From contig CAVZQK010000010.1 of the NCBI GenBank assembly GCA_963777355.1, positions 310,001-374,000 of the forward strand: DNA of 64,000 nt. The letters are read 5' to 3'. This DNA is from DATJHM01 sp963777355. GTDB lineage: Bacteria > Chloroflexota > Ktedonobacteria > Ktedonobacterales > Ktedonobacteraceae. Below the pieces are notes generated by a model. That model ran no database searches. It saw only the letters and a list, made by a program, of their open reading frames with translations, and was not told where the DNA came from. The translations under genes were made by a program, and so were the position numbers. Position 1 is the first letter of the stretch, and every line of letters starts with the position of its first letter. Shown piece after piece: positions 35,265 to 42,735 of the stretch.

Positions 35265-36116
35265 ATGTGCATGTCTGTTGTAAGTATTGGCATTGATTAT
35301 TCTGGTTCAGAGTGGAAACTCTGCCTCACTGAAGATGGTCGCACCCGCGATTGTCTGCGCTTTCCTGAGCAAAAGAGCGCTTTGCAATGGCTCACTCACG
35401 CCTGTACGCTCGCTCCCGAAGCGGTGATTGGCTTCTCTTCACGTCTGGATTCTGCTTTTAGCCCCCTCTCTACTCTTCTCGATCATGTCCCGCCTGCTGA
35501 TAACCGTGCTCTATCAGACTTTCTTATCGCGCTGAGTCCTCTCAGCTTGCGCTGCTATAGTCTGCCTGCTCTCAAATATGTGTCTACTGTCCCGGCTTAT
35601 CGCCGCCTGTTACATCCAGCTATGGGGACTGCCAATATTTTCTGTTCGATTGCCACCTTACTCTATCGTATGCGCGAAGGCTCGGCTTCCTGGTCAGAGA
35701 TGCGTTTCCTCTGTCTTGAAATAGGTCCGTGGAGCTATACTCTGAGTGTGGTGCAGGATGGCTTGATTATTGATGGTCTCGCATTCGGGCTATCTGCCCA
35801 GGATTCCGCTGATTCTGCTCTCTCTGAGCAAGCATTTTGGGAAGGTCTGGCTTATGACCTGGCTGGCCTGATGGCTGTTCATCATTTTGAGGACATTGTC
35901 ATTTCTCAGCAGCCCGATTCTACAGAGGCGGCAACGTGTAAAGAGGAGGTAATTCAGCGCCTGGGTGATCTTTATCAGTTCTATCTTTATCCCCAGGCCG
36001 AAACACAAGCTAACGGTTTTGAAGCGCCTATTGGCGCAGCTCTGCTTGTGGCTGGCTTTTCTCCAGCCAGTCCTACAGCAGAGCTTACTTCGCGTCTACT
36101 TCCCGTGATTCCTTAA
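35265..36116 (+). CDS. DUF1464-like (actin/Hsp70-fold) protein
   Basis: The 283-residue product from ATG 35265 (AGGAAA 6 bases upstream) opens with VVSIGIDYSGSEWKLCL, a phosphate-1-like loop with an early Asp as in the sugar-kinase/Hsp70/actin fold. Later segments are FLCLEIGPWSYTLSVVQDG (a possible second phosphate loop lacking the usual D-x-G), ALSEQAFWEGLAYDLAGLM and GFEAPIGAALLVAG. This resembles DUF1464 proteins, mainly archaeal, whose activity is unknown. The assignment is from pattern memory and moderate. No operon partner is present; the next gene is convergent. Confidence 0.5.
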   Translation: MCMSVVSIGIDYSGSEWKLCLTEDGRTRDCLRFPEQKSALQWLTHACTLAPEAVIGFSSRLDSAFSPLSTLLDHVPPADNRALSDFLIALSPLSLRCYSLPALKYVSTVPAYRRLLHPAMGTANIFCSIATLLYRMREGSASWSEMRFLCLEIGPWSYTLSVVQDGLIIDGLAFGLSAQDSADSALSEQAFWEGLAYDLAGLMAVHHFEDIVISQQPDSTEAATCKEEVIQRLGDLYQFYLYPQAETQANGFEAPIGAALLVAGFSPASPTAELTSRLLPVIP

Positions 36117-36139
36117 ACGCAGCGACTCGACTGCTACGG

Positions 36140-37387
36140 TTAGTACTGAACCAAACACGACACTGAGTGCCGCCAAACTCTTTGAATGATCTTTCGTCCT
36201 GTCTGTACCTGTTGCTGATGGACCTGCTTCGGGAGGGTGGTTGCGCTCATAGGTGCTTGCTGTTGTTTCTGCGCAAGCTCCTGTTGTGTGGCGTCATTTT
36301 TGTTTTCTTCCCCAGTGAGTTCCTTGCTTTCCTCTGCAACGTGTCCACGATCCTTGACGTTCGTTGGTTTAGGGTTGACGTGATGTTCCGATTCTACATC
36401 AGGTCTGTCCTTGTTCAATTTCCCCGCCATCGTACTCACAAAGGTTACCAGATCATTGGGAAGAGGTTGAACGTGCTCAAAGAAGAAGGCGTTCACTTCC
36501 GCTCCCAGCATGAGAATTACGGCGAAGTAGTAGAGGAAGAGGATGAGGATAACGGCCAGGCCGATAGCTCCGGAGTAGCCCTTCAAGAAGTTGGAGGTGT
36601 AAAATGGAAAGAGCTGTAAGAAAAGTACCATCAGAACATCTGCTGCTAATGCGCCCTTCCAGCTATTGCGCCAGCTAATCTTCTGATTAGGGACGATAAA
36701 GTAGATAGCCTCAAAGAGTATAAAGCTGGCAATAAGGCTGCTGGCAATACCTGCAAGATAGGTTACAAAGTAACTGCTTGTGAAGGCTGAAAAAAATGGA
36801 ATTGCTTTCAACTGAGGCACACTATTTACAAGAGAGAGAATAAAAGCCGGTGCTGTTGAGGCAATAAACATAATGGGAACAAGGACGATGAAAAGTATGA
36901 GCATCAGAATCGCCATAATGTTCTGCCGGATAATCGTGCGTGGGCGTACTCGGTAGATAATATCCAGGCAACCTTCAATGGTGATAAACAGACGTGAACC
37001 ACCAAAAATTGCCAGGAGAATAGCAATGATCAGTAAGATCCCTGCATCTTTCTGAATTTGAGTGATTGCACTCTCTAATATGCCCTTGATTGCACCGTTG
37101 GAGTTTCCAAACAGTCCTGGTACCCTGGTCAACAGGGCTTGTGCAAATGTATTATTGGGACCGCCCAGGAAAAAACCAAGAATACCAAACAGGGCAATCG
37201 CAATTGGCAGAATAGCGGTGAGCAGGTTATATGCCAGCAGACCGGCAAAGTTCATTGCCCAATCGTTCCCAAATTTTTGCAGAAATGCCTGAAATGGCTT
37301 CGTCTTCTGATTTACATTTCCTAATAAGTTGCCTGTCGCTTGTTTCGCATCGGCTCTATGATGATGCGTGCTTGCTTGCGTTGCCAT
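36140..37387 (-). CDS. YihY/BrkB family membrane protein
   Basis: The 415-residue protein has about six membrane helices between residues 45 and 315: AMNFAGLLAYNLLTAILPIAIALFGI, then ILLIIAILLAIFGGSRLFITIEGCLDIIYRV (a hallmark segment with the conserved GCLDIIY), IMAILMLILFIVLVPIM and AVILILFLYYFAVILMLGAEVNAFF. These are YihY/BrkB features (once misnamed RNase BN). The N-terminus is His/Ala-rich; the C-terminal 90 residues are charged and Gln-rich and should lie in the cytoplasm. Function in this family is unsettled; membrane integrity or export has been proposed. Confidence 0.9.
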   Translation of the reverse strand: MATQASTHHHRADAKQATGNLLGNVNQKTKPFQAFLQKFGNDWAMNFAGLLAYNLLTAILPIAIALFGILGFFLGGPNNTFAQALLTRVPGLFGNSNGAIKGILESAITQIQKDAGILLIIAILLAIFGGSRLFITIEGCLDIIYRVRPRTIIRQNIMAILMLILFIVLVPIMFIASTAPAFILSLVNSVPQLKAIPFFSAFTSSYFVTYLAGIASSLIASFILFEAIYFIVPNQKISWRNSWKGALAADVLMVLFLQLFPFYTSNFLKGYSGAIGLAVILILFLYYFAVILMLGAEVNAFFFEHVQPLPNDLVTFVSTMAGKLNKDRPDVESEHHVNPKPTNVKDRGHVAEESKELTGEENKNDATQQELAQKQQQAPMSATTLPKQVHQQQVQTGRKIIQRVWRHSVSCLVQY

Positions 37388-37643
37388 GATCGTTCATCCT
37401 CCCTACGACTGTAAGGTCTCTTGCTGCTATGGCAGCCGAATCTTTGAAGGATTTGAAGGAGGAGAAGCTTCCCTGTTTATCCCTCCTCTGTACAATCACG
37501 GGCTAGTGAGGATGTCGGTTTCAGGATCTCTCGCAGGAACGTCTTTCTCAGAAAAACAGATCTTTTCTGGGAGAACATATTCCCGCGAGGAACGTATACA
37601 ACCATAGAGCTATACAATTCTGAACAAAGACTGATGGAGATCT

Positions 37644-37928
37644 ATGAGTTCACAACGTCCAAAATCGTTTGCCTCGCTCTTGTGGGGAATTCTTCGCGTG
37701 AGCGCCCGCACTCTCTGGGAAAGTAGTGCCAATCCCGCTCGCCCTCTGATGCAGCGCCAGCAGGCGCTTTCTGTTCTGGGCCTTCCACCAACGGCGACTC
37801 CCCAGCAGATTAAGCGCCGCTATCGCTCTCTGGCCAAGCGCTATCATCCCGATAAAGGCGGCGATCAGCGCCAGATGCAGCGCATCATCGCCGCCTACGA
37901 ATTTTTAGCAAAAGATTCGGGGCGCTGA
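37644..37928 (+). CDS. Small J-domain protein
   Basis: The 94-residue protein is a leader of about 35 residues followed by a nearly complete J domain (about 36-92): ALSVLGLPPTATPQQIKRRYRSLAKRYHPDKGG, with the essential His-Pro-Asp, and IIAAYEFLAKD as the closing helix. There is no zinc-finger or C-terminal client domain, so it is a type III DnaJ that would stimulate a Hsp70 ATPase. The first helix (FASLLWGILRVSARTLW) could be amphipathic and membrane associated. It ends 14 bases from the convergent zinc-ribbon gene. Confidence 0.85.
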   Translation: MSSQRPKSFASLLWGILRVSARTLWESSANPARPLMQRQQALSVLGLPPTATPQQIKRRYRSLAKRYHPDKGGDQRQMQRIIAAYEFLAKDSGR

Positions 37929-37942
37929 ATCCAAACATGTTC

Positions 37943-38701
37943 TTAGTACAATTTGTTTCCGCAATTGCCACAGAAGCGCCTCCCTGGCCGGCATCTCGCG
38001 CCGCACTGATCGCAGAAAATAGCCGCCGGTTGCGCTTCTGTTCCTGGGGACGCTGGCGACGCCTGGGGCGGCGTACTAGCTTGATAAGGCTGCTGCGGTT
38101 GCGCTGGTGCCTGGTAAGGCTGTTGAGGCGGCTGGTAGGGCTGCTGTGGCCCTCCCTGATACGACGGGTGTTGTTGCCCTGTTCCTGAAGGCTGCTGAGC
38201 CGCATCGGGGCCAATCCCTGGCGACTGCGTGGCTTGAATGGTGCTCTGAATCCCCTTTGCCGCTTTCAGGGCAAATCCGCCTATGGTCGAGGCAATCTTC
38301 AAGCCTTTAGCGATATCATCCATGTCTTTTTGTAAACGGTTCGTCGGGGGAAGCAGCGTCGAATCAGAGACTTTTGTGAAGAAGGTTGTCCCAAGCTGGA
38401 TTCCTTCCCCATTTTCGCTCAATTGGCCCTGGTCCTGTGCTCCATCATCAAATGTCAGAGTGACGATGAGATTTTGTAATGTATAATATCCCTCACGCCT
38501 CGTCTCTGGCGCTGCATTGGTAATCTGTTGACCGCTTGCCAGGGATTGCGCCGCGTTTGCTACCCGGCTTTTATTTTGAATAACGAGGCTGAAACGCCCG
38601 TTGGCCTGCATAATCAGGCGATCAACGCGCGACATAAAGTAGTCCATACCTACACCAGAGCTATGGACACACTCATATTGACCAGTAATGGGTTTCATCA
38701 T
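37943..38701 (-). CDS. Hypothetical protein with Pro/Gln linker and C-terminal zinc ribbon
   Basis: The 252-residue protein has an N-terminal globular domain (1-145) with alternating strands (LIMQANGRFSLVIQN; LIVTLTFDDGAQDQGQL), a low-complexity linker rich in Pro, Gln, Tyr (about 160-222, repeats of QQPYQ and QPYQAP) and a C-terminal zinc ribbon with two CxxC pairs (FCDQCGARCRPGRRFCGNCGNKLY). Zinc ribbons of this kind usually mediate protein contacts. A related ribbon without the linker is at 57694. No family name is known to me for the N-terminal domain. Confidence 0.7.
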   Translation of the reverse strand: MMKPITGQYECVHSSGVGMDYFMSRVDRLIMQANGRFSLVIQNKSRVANAAQSLASGQQITNAAPETRREGYYTLQNLIVTLTFDDGAQDQGQLSENGEGIQLGTTFFTKVSDSTLLPPTNRLQKDMDDIAKGLKIASTIGGFALKAAKGIQSTIQATQSPGIGPDAAQQPSGTGQQHPSYQGGPQQPYQPPQQPYQAPAQPQQPYQASTPPQASPASPGTEAQPAAIFCDQCGARCRPGRRFCGNCGNKLY

Positions 38702-38822
38702 ACGGGCTGTACCTCTCTCCTTCTTTGCGGGAGATACCAGCTACTGTTCGTCTTGCTTTTCTCTACCGCCGCTTGCGATAAGCTTGCTTTCTCTACAGTT
38801 TGTCTGACTTCTAGTATACCAC

Positions 38823-40181
38823 TTAGCGCAGCACAGCGTCTTCCGCCAGGGAGGAGGTGTTGCCTGCTGAAACCAGATCTGAGAGGAGTCGTGCCTGCTC
38901 AAGCGCCTGCTCACCAGCTTCGATCTTGCCGATCTTGAGCAGATACCGCCCCAGGCGTACCTCGGCGCTGATCCTGGCTGCGATTCGCTGCGTGTCTGCC
39001 AGCTCTTGCGTTGCGTAGCGAAAAGCCTCTTCTGCCTCAAGCGTATACGGATCGATGGCCTCAAGAATCCGTCCACGCATTAAATAGGCATCCGCTCGCC
39101 TCACTGGATTGCAGCGCTTTCCGGCCTCCAGGGCCAGATCAACATAGCGCAGGGCGTCCTGGTAATTTTTGCTCTCTAGCATAATGTTGGCCAGTGAACA
39201 GGCCGCCGCCGAAACAACATTGGCCGCGTCTTGCTGGTAACGTTTTTCTGTCGGAGAGCTGGACAGAGGTTCATCCAGACAAGAAGACCAGATAGAGAGG
39301 ACCTCTTCCAGATAGGACTGCACTTTTTCTACTGCACCAAGTTGATGCTCGATCTGGGCAATCTGACAGGTTACCATTGCAACACGCAGTTGATCCTCGA
39401 TGGCACGGTACAGAAAGCGCGCGTTCTCTGCATGCTCAAGGGCACTTCGTAGCTTGTGTATCTTGACATTTTCGTTACCGTTGTTCATACTGTGCATGCT
39501 ATTGGCCTGGGCGAACGTCAGGAGGGCAATGCCCCAGTGCGCTTCAGCAACATATCCGAAAGGGGTAGTACTATTCATCATATGCAGCGTTTTTTGATAC
39601 TGCTCCAGTGCATCATCAAGTTGCTGAAGCTCTCGGTAGCTTCCAGCGAGATGCAGATGTAACAACATTAATTCATGGTGTTGCTCAATCTGAAGGCTCT
39701 CTGCTCTGGGGTGTTCGCTGATGGCGTAGATGAAATCCTGGTGGGCTTTGAGAAACTTTCGCACTTCATAGTAGCATTGGCCTCGCAGTGCCGCAATGCG
39801 CCAGCGGAGTGAAAGAGGAACTTTTGAAAGTTGCAGTTCGGCAAGAAGCGTTATGGTCTTACAAAAGTCTTTATTTATGTAATGAAAACTCGCTTCGGTT
39901 CTTAAATCTTCGTAAGATTTGTATTGCCGCGTTTCGATCTCTGCCTCTCGGTGCTGCTGGACGAGTAGCTCCAGATCTTCTAAGGGGAGATGGAGTCTGG
40001 TGGCAAGAAAACGCAGACTTTCCTGTGATGGCTCGATTCTGTTTCGCTCTATTTGTGAGATCAGGCTGGTGCTATAATGGCCTTCTGCCACATCCGCTAG
40101 TGAGAGTTGCAAGAGTTCTCTTGCTGCTCTGATGCGTCCTCCTAATGTGTCTGGCGAAACATGCTTAGATGGACGTGGCAT
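38823..40181 (-). CDS. XRE-family HTH regulator with TPR domain
   Basis: The 452-residue protein begins with a Cro/CI-type HTH (residues about 10-68): LGGRIRAARELLQLSLADVAEGHYSTSLISQIERNRIEPS contains the turn and recognition helix, followed by LRFLATRLHLPLEDLE. The rest is a stack of TPR-like helices (LRGQCYYEVRKFLKAHQDFIYAI; LAGSYRELQQLDDALEQYQKTLHMM; ARFLYRAIEDQLRVAMVTCQIAQIEHQLG; and more), as in Rap/PlcR-type peptide-sensing regulators. A peptide ligand is plausible but not shown. The gene is preceded by a gap of 437 bases and divergent from the topoisomerase operon. Confidence 0.88.
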   Translation of the reverse strand: MPRPSKHVSPDTLGGRIRAARELLQLSLADVAEGHYSTSLISQIERNRIEPSQESLRFLATRLHLPLEDLELLVQQHREAEIETRQYKSYEDLRTEASFHYINKDFCKTITLLAELQLSKVPLSLRWRIAALRGQCYYEVRKFLKAHQDFIYAISEHPRAESLQIEQHHELMLLHLHLAGSYRELQQLDDALEQYQKTLHMMNSTTPFGYVAEAHWGIALLTFAQANSMHSMNNGNENVKIHKLRSALEHAENARFLYRAIEDQLRVAMVTCQIAQIEHQLGAVEKVQSYLEEVLSIWSSCLDEPLSSSPTEKRYQQDAANVVSAAACSLANIMLESKNYQDALRYVDLALEAGKRCNPVRRADAYLMRGRILEAIDPYTLEAEEAFRYATQELADTQRIAARISAEVRLGRYLLKIGKIEAGEQALEQARLLSDLVSAGNTSSLAEDAVLR

Positions 40182-40618
40182 GAATATATGCCATCCTTCC
40201 TCTTAGAAATAAGAAGAAACGGTACAACAGTATAGAACAATTAGAAGTAATTATAATTGATAAGGAGCAAAAATACAATCCTTATCGTAAAGATTTGAGT
40301 AATAGACCATGAGTATAGTGTTCGTGTGAGCTTTCTGTAAATCTCTCACAAAAATATCAAAGTTTCCTAACAAAATTCCTAAGAAGTAGCGCTGCAAGCG
40401 AAATATTTCAACTTCATACGTTCCATCAGGTATGCAGTTCTTGGAATAGGGATGCATTTCCTGTTTGTTCTCGCTCAGTAAGAAGAGTGTTCTATACTTT
40501 ACAGTGAGCTATTTTTTATGAAACTAGAACTTATGTCCAAATGTTGCTTGACTTTCCATGTTTAAGGCTGTATGCTGGATAGGCAATAACAGCATTTTTA
40601 AAGAGAGGTATAGGCTAG
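40182..40618. other. Intergenic region, topoisomerase promoter
   Basis: Apart from the promoter listed at 40548, no feature is clear. A 68-codon minus-strand frame (40251-40457) has unlikely composition and no ribosome site. Confidence 0.4.
40548..40576 (+). promoter_or_regulatory. Sigma-70-type promoter of the topoisomerase operon
   Basis: TTGACT (40548-40553), a 17-base spacer, TATGCT (40571-40576); start of transcription expected near 40584, 35 bases before the ATG at 40619. A GAGAGG ribosome-like site follows. Confidence 0.7.
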
Positions 40619-42730
40619 ATGTCTCGTTCCCCTAAAACTTTTCCTCCCACGCGAGACGGATCGGGCGCAACACAGGAGCAATTATCGCTGTTTGCGACGA
40701 GAGAGACTGAAGAATTTCCTGAGCATGCCTTGCTTCAGCCGGAACTTCAGCCGGAGGTGAAAGACATCGTTAAAACACGTCCGTCGAAAAAGCCTGCAAA
40801 TTATTCTGCCGCCGATATTCAGGTCCTTGAGGGTATTGCTGCAATTCGCCATCGTCCAGGCATGTACATTGGTTCAACGTCTACCTCTGGCTTGATTCAT
40901 CTTATCTGGGAAGCCCTGGATAATGCCGTCGATGAGGCGGTGGCTGGCTTCGGAAAACATATCTGGGTTGCTATCGATCAGGAGGGCTGGGTTACTGTTC
41001 GCGACGAAGGACGCGGTATGCCCTTTGATCCTATGCTCTACCAGGGCGATTACCTGCCCGCCGCGACGGTGATCTTAACGGTTCCTCACTCAGGTGGCAA
41101 GTTCTCGGATGGTGCCTATAAGACCGCCGGTGGCCTGCATGGCGTGGGTGCGACGGTGATTAATGCTCTCTCCGAGAAACTTGAATTGACGATCTGGAAA
41201 GATGGTCAACAGTTTACTCAGGATTTCAGCCGTGGTACGGCTCTCCCTTATCACATTGAACCCTGTGATCCGAAACTGCATGGTTCTCAACTTCGCTGGC
41301 TCTATGATCGTTCGGTCTTTGATCCCGATGCCTACTATTCCCTGGAGGCGATTGAGAGCCGCATGAAGGCCGCCGCTTTCCTCAATCGTGGCGTCTCTTT
41401 CCATCTGGATGCCTGGGATGATGCCACCAGTGAGCAGGTGAATTATGTCTTTTATTCCCGTGATGGCCTTCCTGACTATGTTCGTGATCTCGCTACTAGC
41501 ACAAGCGCTCCTCTCTTCAAGCAGGTTATCAGTATGATCAAAGAGAAAGATACTGTGCATGTTGAGGTCGCCGCACAACCTACCAGTGGCTATAAAATTG
41601 CTATGTACAGCTATGCTAACGCGGTCCGGACTCGCGATGGCGGTGTCCATGAGACTGGCTTTAAAGCTGCTCTCACCAAAGTTGTCAATGATTATGCTAT
41701 AAAATTTGGGATTATTAAAAATCGTGAGAAAGATGGCTTTAAGCCGGAAGTGATTCAGCAAGGCCTCAATGTCGTTATCTCTGTGAAACTCTCTAATCCA
41801 CAGTTCCAGGGCCAGACAAAAGATCGTTTGAATAATGGTCCCGTTGAAGGCCTGGTTCGCTCTGTTGTGGATGAAGGCCTCAAAGATTGGTTTGAGAATA
41901 ATGCTGCATCTGGCAAAGATTGGCTGAAGAAGATTCAGCAGATGCAGAAGGCACGCAATGAAGCTCAGTTGGTTGAGGAACTGGCACGGGCTGGCACGAA
42001 GAAAAATGGCGAGCTGATTGATACTACTCTGTCGAAGAAGTTTCTCCGTTGTAATTCTAATGATCCTTCTCGCGCGGAACTCTTTATTGTTGAAGGCGAT
42101 TCGGCGGGTGGAAGTGCTGGGCAGGGACGATTCTCTGAATTTCAGGCTATCTTGAAACTCAAGGGGAAGCCCTTAAATGTGGCGAAGGCTGACTTAAAAA
42201 GTATTGTTGAGAATGAAGAGATCCGCACTATTATTAATGTTCTAGGTACCAGTACTCGTGATACGTTTGATATTACCAATCTGAAATTCCATCGGGTAAT
42301 TATTGCTACTGACGCTGATGTGGATGGTCTGCATATTCAATGTCTCCTACTTACGCTCTTTCACCAGGAATTTAGTGAGCTGATTGAACAAGGGCATGTC
42401 TATATTGCCTGTCCCCCTCTCTATTCTGTCAAATATAAGGGGAAGGTGCTCTGGCTGCTGGATGATGAGGCGCGTTTAAAATTTTTGTCCACTCATGCAG
42501 ATGCTCAGGGCCTGGAGTTCAAACGCTTCAAAGGTCTGGGTGAGATGAATCCAAAAGAGCTCCGCGATACGACGTTTGATCCCGCTCACCGTGTGCTCAA
42601 ACGGGTGACGCTGGAAGATGGCATGCTCGCAGGCAAACTGGTCGCCGAACTTATGGAAGATAAAAATGCTGAACGTCGGCGTACTTTTCTGGCTGAGCAT
42701 TCACGTAAAATCAAAGAATTGGATGTATAG
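40619..42730 (+). CDS. Type IIA topoisomerase subunit B (GyrB/ParE)
   Basis: The 703-residue protein has an N-terminal extension of about 60 residues, then the GHKL ATPase (LEGIAAIRHRPGMYIGST at about 70-87, EALDNAVDEAVAG at about 100, DEGRGMPFD), transducer (QTKDRLNN), and TOPRIM (about 490-610: LFIVEGDSAGGSAGQG with the catalytic Glu, and DADVDGLHI with the metal-binding Asps), ending with KRFKGLGEMNPKEL, the QK-type loop and a ParE-like short tail. It makes a DNA gyrase or topoisomerase IV with the next gene, 5 bases downstream. The substitution of usual PLRGKILN by KLKGKPLN is unusual but within family range. Confidence 0.9.
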   Translation: MSRSPKTFPPTRDGSGATQEQLSLFATRETEEFPEHALLQPELQPEVKDIVKTRPSKKPANYSAADIQVLEGIAAIRHRPGMYIGSTSTSGLIHLIWEALDNAVDEAVAGFGKHIWVAIDQEGWVTVRDEGRGMPFDPMLYQGDYLPAATVILTVPHSGGKFSDGAYKTAGGLHGVGATVINALSEKLELTIWKDGQQFTQDFSRGTALPYHIEPCDPKLHGSQLRWLYDRSVFDPDAYYSLEAIESRMKAAAFLNRGVSFHLDAWDDATSEQVNYVFYSRDGLPDYVRDLATSTSAPLFKQVISMIKEKDTVHVEVAAQPTSGYKIAMYSYANAVRTRDGGVHETGFKAALTKVVNDYAIKFGIIKNREKDGFKPEVIQQGLNVVISVKLSNPQFQGQTKDRLNNGPVEGLVRSVVDEGLKDWFENNAASGKDWLKKIQQMQKARNEAQLVEELARAGTKKNGELIDTTLSKKFLRCNSNDPSRAELFIVEGDSAGGSAGQGRFSEFQAILKLKGKPLNVAKADLKSIVENEEIRTIINVLGTSTRDTFDITNLKFHRVIIATDADVDGLHIQCLLLTLFHQEFSELIEQGHVYIACPPLYSVKYKGKVLWLLDDEARLKFLSTHADAQGLEFKRFKGLGEMNPKELRDTTFDPAHRVLKRVTLEDGMLAGKLVAELMEDKNAERRRTFLAEHSRKIKELDV

Positions 42731-42735
42731 GTTTT

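Noticed and set aside
40251..40457. Minus-strand frame of 68 codons before the topoisomerase operon
   Set aside because: Low-quality composition and no start signal.
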